In this document: piece after piece, positions 52,748 to 60,385 of the stretch
Numbering within the stretch: position 1 is the first letter of the stretch
Layout of the letters: each line of letters starts with the position of its first letter
NCBI RefSeq assembly: GCF_002845985.1
Contig: NZ_PDFK01000001.1
Coordinates: 1,178,001 to 1,242,000 of the forward strand
From: Lysinibacillus fusiformis
GTDB taxonomy: Bacteria > Bacillota > Bacilli > Bacillales_A > Planococcaceae
Reading direction: 5' to 3'
Length of the DNA stretch: 64,000 bases
Made by a program: the position numbers and the translations under genes
Notes under the pieces: generated by a model
What the model was told of the DNA's origin: nothing
The model's database searches: none
The model's input: only the letters and a program-made list of their open reading frames with translations

Positions 52748-53503
52748 ATGAGACTGGAAAATAAAGTAGCCATTATTACAGGTGGAGGTACAGGAATCGG
52801 GAAAGAAACGGCACTATTATTTGCTAAAGAAGGAGCAAAAGTAGTTATTACTGATATAAATGAACAATCTGGTAACGACACTATCCGCGATATCCAAGCA
52901 ATTGGCGGTGAAGCATTATTTGTACATCATGATGTTAGCAATGAGGAAGACTGGAAAAAGGTCGCAGATGAAACAATCAAAACATTTAACAAAGTAGATA
53001 TTCTTTTCAATAATGCAGGTATCTATATCATTAAACCACTTGCAGAAATCGAGCTTTCTGATTGGAATCGCTTAATGTCCATCAATGTGACTGGTGTCTT
53101 CCTAGGTATGAAATATATTATGCCACTTATGGCTAAACATAATAAGGGCTCAGTTATTAATGCCTCTTCCATCGCTGGCTTAACAGGCGCTGCTGGACAC
53201 GTATTATACGGAGCAAGTAAAGGTGCCGTTCGCATTATGACAAAAGATGCTGCAATGGAATATGCTCCATATGGGATACGCGTCAATTCGATCCATCCAG
53301 GCTATATCGATACAGGTATGGCAGACTATGCATCAGCAACAACTGGAAGCACTAAAGATGAGTTAGGGAAAAATTTATTCCCATTAGGACGTTTAGGCTC
53401 TGTTAAAGAAGTAGCGCAAACCGTATTATTTTTAGCATCTGATGAATCTTCGTTCTCAACAGGTGCAGAATTCGTCATTGATGGCGGAGCAACAGCAAAA
53501 TAA
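52748..53503 (+). CDS. Short-chain dehydrogenase/reductase (SDR), first of a tandem pair
   Basis: 251 residues, classical SDR. Cofactor loop TGGGTGIGKETA (about 12-23), NNAG at about 90, catalytic Ser in INASSIAG and YGASKGAVR with the Tyr-x-x-x-Lys pair, and HPGYIDTGM. The acidic residue after strand 2 (VVITDINEQ) suggests NAD preference. Substrate unknown; resembles cyclohexanol/hydroxysteroid-type SDRs. The start is ATG 52748 (MRLENKVAI), 10 bases after GAAAGGTG; a longer in-frame extension is not family-like. Confidence 0.88.
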   Translation: MRLENKVAIITGGGTGIGKETALLFAKEGAKVVITDINEQSGNDTIRDIQAIGGEALFVHHDVSNEEDWKKVADETIKTFNKVDILFNNAGIYIIKPLAEIELSDWNRLMSINVTGVFLGMKYIMPLMAKHNKGSVINASSIAGLTGAAGHVLYGASKGAVRIMTKDAAMEYAPYGIRVNSIHPGYIDTGMADYASATTGSTKDELGKNLFPLGRLGSVKEVAQTVLFLASDESSFSTGAEFVIDGGATAK

Positions 53504-53523
53504 CAATAAAGGTGGTCATTGAA

Positions 53524-54267
53524 ATGAAACTAAAAGATAAAGTAGCAATCGTTACAGGTGGGGCCAGTGGTATCGGTGAAGCCACAGTTCGTCTCTTTGT
53601 ACAAGAAGGCGCTAAAGTAGTTATCGCCGATTTTTCAGATCGTGGACAAATTGTTTCTGACGAATTAAATAACAATGGTTTTGATACACTCTTCGTAAAA
53701 ACAGATGTAACTAGCGAAGAAGATATTCAAAACATGATTAAGGAAACCGTCACTAACTACGGTAAACTTGATATTATGTATGCCAATGCAGGCGTAGCTG
53801 ACGATGCACCAGCACATGAGCTTTCTTTCGAAAAATGGAAAAGAACGATTGATATTAATTTATCAGGTGTATTTCTTTCTGATAAATATGCCATCGAACA
53901 GTTTCTTACACAGGGAACGGGTGGTGTCATTGTCAACGCTGGCTCTATTCATAGCTTTGTTGCCTTGCCAAACCCTACAGCCTACTCCTCTGCAAAGGGT
54001 GGCGTAAAATTATTAACGCAAAATCTATGTACAGCTTACGCTAAACAAGGCATTCGCGTAAATGCAGTATGTCCTGGCTATATCGACACTCCTCTACTAG
54101 CTGAAGTCGATGCGCAAAAGAAAGAATATTTAGCGTCCCTTCATCCACAAGGTCGCCTTGGTAAACCAGAAGAAATTGCAAAAGCTGTTCTCTTCTTAGC
54201 AAGTGACGACGCAAGCTTTGTCAATGGTACAACGCTTCTTGTTGATGGCGGTTATACTGCTCATTAA
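53524..54267 (+). CDS. Short-chain dehydrogenase/reductase (SDR), second of a tandem pair
   Basis: 247 residues, a paralogue of the preceding gene. TGGASGIGEATVRLF (about 11-25), NAGVADDAP, catalytic Ser in NAGSIHSF and AYSSAKGG with Tyr-Lys, PGYIDTPLL, and VDGGYTAH at the C-terminus. It starts 20 bases after its neighbour's stop, so the two form an operon and may carry out consecutive or opposing oxidations of the same substrate. GGTGG lies 7-8 bases before the ATG. Confidence 0.88.
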   Translation: MKLKDKVAIVTGGASGIGEATVRLFVQEGAKVVIADFSDRGQIVSDELNNNGFDTLFVKTDVTSEEDIQNMIKETVTNYGKLDIMYANAGVADDAPAHELSFEKWKRTIDINLSGVFLSDKYAIEQFLTQGTGGVIVNAGSIHSFVALPNPTAYSSAKGGVKLLTQNLCTAYAKQGIRVNAVCPGYIDTPLLAEVDAQKKEYLASLHPQGRLGKPEEIAKAVLFLASDDASFVNGTTLLVDGGYTAH

Positions 54268-54274
54268 TTTTAGT

Positions 54275-54312
54275 AAGATCTGATTTCAATGTTTTCTAGA
54301 AATCAGATCTTT
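54275..54312 (+). terminator. Terminator of the SDR pair
   Basis: Perfect 13-bp stem AAGATCTGATTTC (54275-54287) / GAAATCAGATCTT (54299-54311), followed by a T run. Confidence 0.9.
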
Positions 54313-54409
54313 TTTTATTTACTATAAGATATCGCACTCTTATAATCCTACTCGCACAATATTTGTTATTCTAATACATAGCTATACTTTACATTGAAGA
54401 GGTGTTCCT

Positions 54410-56011
54410 ATGTATCAATCACATCAATCTTGGTTTGCGCAATGGCAAGCTACACACCGTATTACGAATGGATGGATAAAAGGTGGGACTGTCCATGTTA
54501 TGACAAATAATGCACTCATTTTAATTACAGATGGGCAAGCTTCATGGAGTATAAATGGTCGGGTACAACATGTACACCTAGGCAATTTATTAGCCGTTGA
54601 GAAAAATTCTGTTGTCGAGATACTGGACAATAGCAATTATGCATTAGCAGGATGGATCATTTATTTTGACATATATGACCTCACTACTCATACCCTTAGT
54701 GAACGGCAACCTATTCTTGAAAATGAATCCCAAATGACCAAAATTCCTGAGGTAGTATTGGCTACGATTAGCCGTGATTTAATGGAGCCTATAGATCATA
54801 CTTCAAACACTTCCATCATTATGAATCAATATATTTTATACACCTTACTAAAACATGTATATCAGCCGCAAAATAACGAAAAACTCACGGTCGAAAATAA
54901 ATTACAACTATCAATTGAATATATACATAACCATTACAATGAATTGATTACAAGAGAACAATTAGCTAATAGTATCGGTATTAGCCCATGGCACTTTTCT
55001 CGAAAATTTAAGGAGCAATATGGCTTATCTTTATCAGAATATCTAGCAACTTATCGCATTTATCGTGCACAGGAGGCTTTACTCACTACTTCAGCACGCT
55101 CACAGGACATTGCTAAAAATGTCGGCTTTGAAGATGCCCATTACTTTAGTAGACGATTTAAAGCAATAGTTGGCGTCTCTCCAAAAAATTATATAAAATC
55201 AATTGCTCAGCAGCGGATATGTTTTTTATCTCCCCTGTATGCTGAGATTGCACTGGCACTAAACATTATCCCTCATAGTGTAGTGACTACTGCTTCCCTA
55301 GTGCCCAGTTATCAACGGGCATTATTTAACTCCCATCAAATTCATACTATGGATATGGGGCATTACATCATTGATATTGACCAAATTCAACGCCAACAGC
55401 CTACATTAATTATTGGCAATATACTAGATGATCAAATTAAAAATGAATTACGTGAAATTGCTCCTGTTATTAGTGGATTACCAAATGAAATGACGAGCTT
55501 AATCAACTATTTCGGGACACTATTTCACTGTGAGGAGCAAGCAGCTTCATTAATTAACGAATCTCTTACTAACGTTAAAAAGTATAAACAGGACTTAGCA
55601 AATGTTCTACGAAGAAAACCTACGCTAGTATATTTAAGGGTTGAGCATTTTGGTTATCGATATATCGGTGAAAGATCATGCGAGATTGCTCGGCTACTCT
55701 ATAACGAACTCGATCTTTCTATGCCTCCAAATTTACAAGGGAAAGAATATAGCTTTAATGACTTGTCACTAGAAGATTTATTACAGGCCAACCCTATTTT
55801 TTTATTGCTAGAAAAACGAATAATGGATTATTTCAGCTCTGAGGAAAATATGAAAAACTTACTAAATAGTGATCAATGGAACATGTTAGATGCTGTTAAA
55901 AACAATCGTATTCTTTTCGTTGATACGTCACTTGGACTAAACAACTGTGGTATTTTTGGAAAACCTATTATTCTACAAAATCTCTATCAATTTTTTAAAG
56001 AACAACACTAA
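54410..56011 (+). CDS. btr: AraC-family regulator fused to a siderophore-binding-protein-like domain (Btr type)
   Basis: 533 residues. An N-terminal AraC ligand-binding-like region (to about 150), a double helix-turn-helix (ITREQLANSIGISPWHFSRK ... IAKNVGFEDAHYFSRRFKAI, about 180-265), and a C-terminal domain resembling Fe-siderophore binding proteins (from about 275 on, with PTLIIGNILDD and LVYLRVEHFGYR) but without a signal peptide, so cytosolic. B. subtilis Btr has this layout and activates the feuABC siderophore genes on binding the ferri-siderophore. The neighbouring lipoprotein gene is the likely target. GAGGTG before the ATG. Confidence 0.88.
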   Translation: MYQSHQSWFAQWQATHRITNGWIKGGTVHVMTNNALILITDGQASWSINGRVQHVHLGNLLAVEKNSVVEILDNSNYALAGWIIYFDIYDLTTHTLSERQPILENESQMTKIPEVVLATISRDLMEPIDHTSNTSIIMNQYILYTLLKHVYQPQNNEKLTVENKLQLSIEYIHNHYNELITREQLANSIGISPWHFSRKFKEQYGLSLSEYLATYRIYRAQEALLTTSARSQDIAKNVGFEDAHYFSRRFKAIVGVSPKNYIKSIAQQRICFLSPLYAEIALALNIIPHSVVTTASLVPSYQRALFNSHQIHTMDMGHYIIDIDQIQRQQPTLIIGNILDDQIKNELREIAPVISGLPNEMTSLINYFGTLFHCEEQAASLINESLTNVKKYKQDLANVLRRKPTLVYLRVEHFGYRYIGERSCEIARLLYNELDLSMPPNLQGKEYSFNDLSLEDLLQANPIFLLLEKRIMDYFSSEENMKNLLNSDQWNMLDAVKNNRILFVDTSLGLNNCGIFGKPIILQNLYQFFKEQH

Positions 56012-56075
56012 AGTCCAATTGAATAAACACAATCCTCTATGGTTTCTCTTTCTCTAATTTGCTAACATTTGAAAA

Positions 56076-56090
56076 TGATAATCATTATCA
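56076..56090 (+). promoter_or_regulatory. Fur box upstream of the feuA-type gene
   Basis: TGATAATCATTATCA, a perfect 15-bp (7-1-7) Fur palindrome, 19 bases before the ATG of the lipoprotein gene. It places the lipoprotein and reductase genes under iron control. Confidence 0.93.
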
Positions 56091-56108
56091 AAAAAGGAGA
56101 TTAGAGAA

Positions 56109-57086
56109 ATGTTTAAAAAATATTATGCTTTCTTACCATTGCTAATGATGGTTTTCGCTTTGGCTGCATGTAATAGTGAGCCAACGGAAGACAATCAAAA
56201 CACACAGTCATCAGAAGAAACAGCGGCTACTACCAAAACCGTTAAAGGACTTTTCGGCGATGTTACGATCCCGACAAATCCTAAAAATATGTTAGTGTTT
56301 AACTCTAATTATGCAGAGTTTTTACTATCTATTGACATTGTGCCCCAAAAAGTTTTAGTGGTAGATGAAATAGAGCCTGACTATCGTCCAAAGCTTTTTA
56401 AAGAAAATAATGTAGAAATGATTAATACCCCTCAATATGAAGAAAATTTAGAGCAAATACTTTCATTGGCTCCTGATTTAATTGTCGTGCAAGGGAATGT
56501 GATCGATGCTAAAAAATATGAAGAGCTAAGTAAAATAGCCCCTACCCTTGCCGTGGATGCCAATGGTTCTATAGAAGAAGCACTTCCTGCATTAGGTAAA
56601 GTTTTTGAGAAAGAAAAAGAAGCTGAAGCAACCCTGACTGCTTACAATAACAAAGTGACAGAAGCTAAAGAAAAACTACAGCAAGCCATTGGCGATAAAA
56701 CAGTCATGGTATTAAGGGTTGAACCAAAACAGTATCGCTTCATGAGCGCTAAAGCAGAGGGACCAGGTAGTGGTTTAATCTATCGTCAGCTAGGATTAAA
56801 AATTCCAGAACAATTAGCAGATTCAGAAGATTGGTTTACACCGTTATCTCTTGAAATCTTACCAGAAATTAAACCAGACTATATTTTCGTTGAAAAGAGA
56901 GTGTTAGAAAATTATAGCAGTGATGAATCGATGAAGAGTTTAGAAGATAGTCCGCTATGGCAATCCATGGAGGCTGTACAGAATGGTCGCGTGTTCCCAT
57001 TAGATACAAAGGATTATGCAGTTGGACTAGGTCCTATTGGCACAGAACTACTAATCGACTATATTGTTGAAAAGTTGGTGCCCTAA
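56109..57086 (+). CDS. Iron-siderophore-binding lipoprotein (FeuA/FhuD family)
   Basis: 325 residues, periplasmic-binding-protein fold III. Signal peptide MFKKYYAFLPLLMMVFALAA with lipobox LAAC (Cys21). Typical segments: VKGLFGDVTIPTNPKNMLVF, EQILSLAPDLIVVQG, LSKIAPTLAVDANG and SPLWQSMEAVQNGRVFPLDT. It should bind a ferric siderophore outside the membrane; no permease or ATPase genes follow, so it must use a transporter encoded elsewhere. Directly preceded by a Fur box and AAAAGGAG. Its stop overlaps the next gene's ATG (TAATG). Confidence 0.92.
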   Translation: MFKKYYAFLPLLMMVFALAACNSEPTEDNQNTQSSEETAATTKTVKGLFGDVTIPTNPKNMLVFNSNYAEFLLSIDIVPQKVLVVDEIEPDYRPKLFKENNVEMINTPQYEENLEQILSLAPDLIVVQGNVIDAKKYEELSKIAPTLAVDANGSIEEALPALGKVFEKEKEAEATLTAYNNKVTEAKEKLQQAIGDKTVMVLRVEPKQYRFMSAKAEGPGSGLIYRQLGLKIPEQLADSEDWFTPLSLEILPEIKPDYIFVEKRVLENYSSDESMKSLEDSPLWQSMEAVQNGRVFPLDTKDYAVGLGPIGTELLIDYIVEKLVP

Positions 57087-58129
57087 TGTCAATAAATGAA
57101 CAAGACATTTATGACGTAACAATTATTGGTGGTGGACCAGCTGGCATGTATTCCGCATTTTATAGTGGGATGCGCGAAATGAGAACAAAAATTATTGAGA
57201 TTAAGCATGAGCTCGGTGGTTTTATGAGAACGTATCCAGAAAAGCTAATTTGGGATGTAGGTGGTGTTGAGCCTGTTCGCTGTGAAGAAATAATAAATGC
57301 ACTTATTACTCAAGCGAAAACATTTGATCCAACCATCGTTTATGGGCAAGAAATTGTTGGCATGGAACAGCGGGAAGATAAAATTTTTGAGTTAATTGCT
57401 AAAACAGGAGAACGTCATTTTAGCAGAACGGTCATTTTAGCAGCAGGTCGTGGTATTACCAAAATTCAAAAGTTAAATATAGAAGGAGCAGATCGTTACG
57501 AATTAACTAATTTACACTATACAGTTACGGATAAATCTAAGTTTGCCAATAAACGTGTTTTAATTTCAGGTGGTGGTGACTCTGCTGTGGAATGGGCGAT
57601 TGCCATTGCACCAATTGCTAAGGAAGTCATTGTTGTTCATCGTCGAGAAGATTTCAAAGCGTTTGAATCATCTGTTTCGCAAATGAAGCAAGTTGCCACA
57701 TCACTAGTCCCCTATGTTGTGACTAGTTTGCACGGCAACAACACCAAAATAGAACGGGTTACTGTCCAACATGTTACATCTGGTGAGAGCACACAATTTG
57801 AAGTCGATGAAATAATTGTTAATCACGGCTTTGAACGATCCTTCTACGGTCCTATTATGGAATGGGGCTTTGAATGTGAAGAATATGGTATATCTGTTTC
57901 GCCTAAAATGCACACAAGTATTCCAGGCATATTTGGTGCTGGTGATTTTATTACTCACCCTAGTAAGGTTCGCCTGATAGCTGGTGCGTTTAATGATGCC
58001 ATTCTAGCCGTTAATAGTGCGAAGCTATATTTAGATCCTACCGGAGTCGATATGGCTGGTGTATCCTCTCACAATGACCGCTTCGCTGAAAAAAATGAGA
58101 AAATTATACAACGCTATATGTCTAATTAA
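57086..58129 (+). CDS. Ferredoxin-NADP reductase-like flavoprotein (YcgT/YumC type)
   Basis: 347 residues, FAD and NAD(P)-binding. GGGPAGMYSAFYSG (about 15-28) is the FAD site, ISGGGDSAVEWAIA the NADP site, and GIFGAGDF the second FAD motif. There is no CxxC, so it is the ferredoxin (flavodoxin):NADP reductase type 2 branch rather than thioredoxin reductase. B. subtilis YcgT is an iron-regulated relative. Translationally coupled to the siderophore-binding lipoprotein gene, it may reduce iron from imported siderophore (inference). Confidence 0.88.
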   Translation: MSINEQDIYDVTIIGGGPAGMYSAFYSGMREMRTKIIEIKHELGGFMRTYPEKLIWDVGGVEPVRCEEIINALITQAKTFDPTIVYGQEIVGMEQREDKIFELIAKTGERHFSRTVILAAGRGITKIQKLNIEGADRYELTNLHYTVTDKSKFANKRVLISGGGDSAVEWAIAIAPIAKEVIVVHRREDFKAFESSVSQMKQVATSLVPYVVTSLHGNNTKIERVTVQHVTSGESTQFEVDEIIVNHGFERSFYGPIMEWGFECEEYGISVSPKMHTSIPGIFGAGDFITHPSKVRLIAGAFNDAILAVNSAKLYLDPTGVDMAGVSSHNDRFAEKNEKIIQRYMSN

Positions 58130-58146
58130 ATAGAAACATCTTGCAT

Positions 58147-58200
58147 AACTGCACTTCAAATGATTAGAGTCAATCTAATCATTTGAATGCAGTTTACTTT
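58147..58200 (+). terminator. Terminator after the flavoprotein gene
   Basis: Long stem with one mismatched pair between 58147-58168 and 58174-58194 (arms contain TTCAAATGATTAGA / TCTAATCATTTGAA), then TTACTTTTTTTC. Confidence 0.92.
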
Positions 58201-58251
58201 TTTTCGTATGTTTTTAAGAAAATTTTCACTTCTACGATACAAGCATCTATT

Positions 58252-58266
58252 TGAGAATCATTATCA
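58252..58266 (+). promoter_or_regulatory. Fur box upstream of the second AraC gene
   Basis: TGAGAATCATTATCA, one mismatch from the TGATAATnATTATCA palindrome, about 50 bases before the probable AraC start. Confidence 0.85.
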
Positions 58267-58314
58267 TTAATTGTATTATCGTAATATAACCTATTGAAAG
58301 AAGTGAACCATCAA

Positions 58315-60126
58315 TTGAAAAACCTTACTTTAGCAGATTGGGACTCGGCAAAATTAACCATTATACATATATCTAAAAATCCACAGTTAATGCCTGTCAT
58401 TACTTGTAACTGTATTTTCGGTTTTATTGCTCAAGGGTCCGGCGAATGGGAATTGCATCATACTCCCCTTTTACACCATAAAAACATCTTTTTGATTGTT
58501 CGTGACCCTATAAACATACATGTCACGCAGGAACCATCTTCAGAATGTCTATGGATCTATTGTAATGTTTCTTTTGATAACACAATATCTGAGCCCTTAG
58601 AGCCTCTCATTTTTTATGATGCACCGAAGCATTGGTTAACATTAATGGATAACATAAACACACAATGGGAAATGCACACTGATGCTAGTAAATATAAGAC
58701 AAAATTATACTTAGCAGAATTAATCTATGAAATGTATACACTAGATTCAAATAGATTGCATGAGGAACAGTTAACCTCTCAAACATTAGATTATATAAAT
58801 AAGCATTTTCATGAAAATTTATCGCGTCATACAATTGCAGAAAAAATGAATTACAGTGTATCTTATCTTTCTAAACAATTTAAATATCAAACTGGTTATG
58901 GTCTAATTGATTATTTATTACATACTCGTATCAAACATGCAAAGCGGCTTTTAGTTGAAACACATCATTCAATCCAAGAAGTTTCGAAGCAAATTGGTTA
59001 CGAAGATTCTTCTTACTTTACTCGCCTATTTAAAAAACATACTGGGTTAACGCCTGGCCAATATAAAAGATTATATTTACCCACTTCTCTAGTGTTGAAT
59101 AATCCTAATTTTGAGCTAAAATCCTCCGATGTATTCAATCAAGGACCTTTATATAATGATAATTGTTATCAATATGAAGGAGGCTTTTTACCAATGAAAT
59201 TCAATTGGAACCATACTATAGTAGCTTCATTTGTTTTATGTGCTGCTTTATTATTAACAGCTTGTACAAACAACGACACTACCAAAGAATCAGAGGAAAC
59301 AATGGTTTATCACTCCATCAATGGTGATATTACGTATAAAAAAAATCCGCAACGTATTGTTACTGATTTTTATTTAGGTTACTTACTTGCTTTAGATGTC
59401 AAACCAGTTGGTTCGAATGAAGCACAGCTAAAAAACCCTTATATTCCTGAAAAAGATAAAAAAGAAATTGAGGTGATCGGAGACTCTATAGAAAAAGTAC
59501 TTTCATTAGAACCTGATTTAATTATTACAGGTAATAAAGAAATGTATGAGCAGCTTTCTAAAATTGCACCTACCATCTATATTGAATACGAAGAAAATAT
59601 ACCTAAACTCATTAAAGAATTTGGTATTATTTTAAATCGAGAAAATCTTGCCCAGGAGTGGCAAAAAAACTATCAACAACAAGTTCAAACCGCTCGCCAA
59701 AAAATTGCTCGTATTATTAAGCCTGAAGAAACAATAACTGTTATGGATATACTGGATGGTAAAGGAACCATCACTATTTATGGCGATGGTTATACAGGGT
59801 ATCCTGTTTATACGGGATTAGGCTTACAAATGGCGCCAGCTGTAAAAGCAGAAACTACTATAAAAACCCCATGGGTACAAATTTCTTCAGAAAAAATTTC
59901 AGACTTTGTAGGGGACCGTGTTATCGTTGCAAGAGCGGCCGACACGCCTAAAGTCGACTTTACAACGGCTCCTGTATGGAAAAGTTTAGATGTTGTTAAA
60001 AATAATGAAGTGTACGAAATAGATAATTTCAAATTTTGGTTTACAGATCCCATTTCTGTTATTGGTCAAATGAACGATCTAACTGACTTATTTATCGAGC
60101 GTGCCAATGATAAGAAAACAAAATAA
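58315..60126 (+). CDS. AraC-family regulator frame running on without a stop into a siderophore-binding lipoprotein frame
   Basis: One uninterrupted frame of about 600 codons. Residues 1 to about 257 are an AraC protein: N-terminal sensor region, then LTSQTLDYINKHFHENLSRH and two helix-turn-helices (NYSVSYLSKQFKYQTGYGLI; IQEVSKQIGYEDSSYFTRLF). The regulator would normally end shortly after TPGQYKRLYLP. Instead about 35 codons of intergenic-like sequence follow, containing a Fur box and AAGGAGG, and then the whole lipoprotein gene including its signal. The start is probably TTG 58315; GTG 58303 and TTG 58294 are alternatives. Either the regulator has lost its stop, or a full fusion is made. 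Confidence 0.75.
   Translation: MKNLTLADWDSAKLTIIHISKNPQLMPVITCNCIFGFIAQGSGEWELHHTPLLHHKNIFLIVRDPINIHVTQEPSSECLWIYCNVSFDNTISEPLEPLIFYDAPKHWLTLMDNINTQWEMHTDASKYKTKLYLAELIYEMYTLDSNRLHEEQLTSQTLDYINKHFHENLSRHTIAEKMNYSVSYLSKQFKYQTGYGLIDYLLHTRIKHAKRLLVETHHSIQEVSKQIGYEDSSYFTRLFKKHTGLTPGQYKRLYLPTSLVLNNPNFELKSSDVFNQGPLYNDNCYQYEGGFLPMKFNWNHTIVASFVLCAALLLTACTNNDTTKESEETMVYHSINGDITYKKNPQRIVTDFYLGYLLALDVKPVGSNEAQLKNPYIPEKDKKEIEVIGDSIEKVLSLEPDLIITGNKEMYEQLSKIAPTIYIEYEENIPKLIKEFGIILNRENLAQEWQKNYQQQVQTARQKIARIIKPEETITVMDILDGKGTITIYGDGYTGYPVYTGLGLQMAPAVKAETTIKTPWVQISSEKISDFVGDRVIVARAADTPKVDFTTAPVWKSLDVVKNNEVYEIDNFKFWFTDPISVIGQMNDLTDLFIERANDKKTK
59157..59171 (+). promoter_or_regulatory. Fur box inside the AraC-lipoprotein frame
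   Basis: TGATAATTGTTATCA, one mismatch from the perfect palindrome, ending 22 bases before the ATG of the lipoprotein frame and lying inside the reading frame of the AraC gene. Confidence 0.85.
59194..60126 (+). CDS. Siderophore-binding lipoprotein with its own start inside the AraC frame
   Basis: 310 residues from ATG 59194, which has a consensus AAGGAGG (59177-59183) 10 bases before it and a Fur box just upstream. MKFNWNHTIVASFVLCAALL leads into lipobox LTAC (Cys24): a complete lipoprotein signal, which makes no sense inside a cytosolic regulator. The mature part is a FeuA/FhuD-type binding domain (ITYKKNPQRIVTDFYLGYLL; LSLEPDLIITGNKEMYEQLS; APVWKSLDVVKNNEVYEI). Independent translation from this start is the simplest reading. 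No permease is adjacent. Confidence 0.85.
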   Translation: MKFNWNHTIVASFVLCAALLLTACTNNDTTKESEETMVYHSINGDITYKKNPQRIVTDFYLGYLLALDVKPVGSNEAQLKNPYIPEKDKKEIEVIGDSIEKVLSLEPDLIITGNKEMYEQLSKIAPTIYIEYEENIPKLIKEFGIILNRENLAQEWQKNYQQQVQTARQKIARIIKPEETITVMDILDGKGTITIYGDGYTGYPVYTGLGLQMAPAVKAETTIKTPWVQISSEKISDFVGDRVIVARAADTPKVDFTTAPVWKSLDVVKNNEVYEIDNFKFWFTDPISVIGQMNDLTDLFIERANDKKTK

Positions 60127-60171
60127 GACGAACTTTTTATAGTTCCAATGGTTTATATTACCGTTTCCCAA

Positions 60172-60212
60172 GTGTGGCAAAGCTCTCTCTTATAGACTTT
60201 GTCACATTTTTC
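60172..60212 (+). terminator. Terminator after the second lipoprotein gene
   Basis: Stem TGTGGCAAAG (60173-60182) / CTTTGTCACA (60197-60206), one mismatched pair, followed by TTTTTCTT. Confidence 0.8.
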
Positions 60213-60385
60213 TTAACAATCTACTTTACTCTATATCATCATTCGAACTTGATTGAAAAGTTTTAGAAAATGACTAGTAAACTCCTCCCAAATAAAAATA
60301 GCAGTGGCTCTGATATGACGGCACTTCCCTACCACATTATGTTATACTATTTCTATTATCGAAATATTGGAAAGAGGGATGCTAG

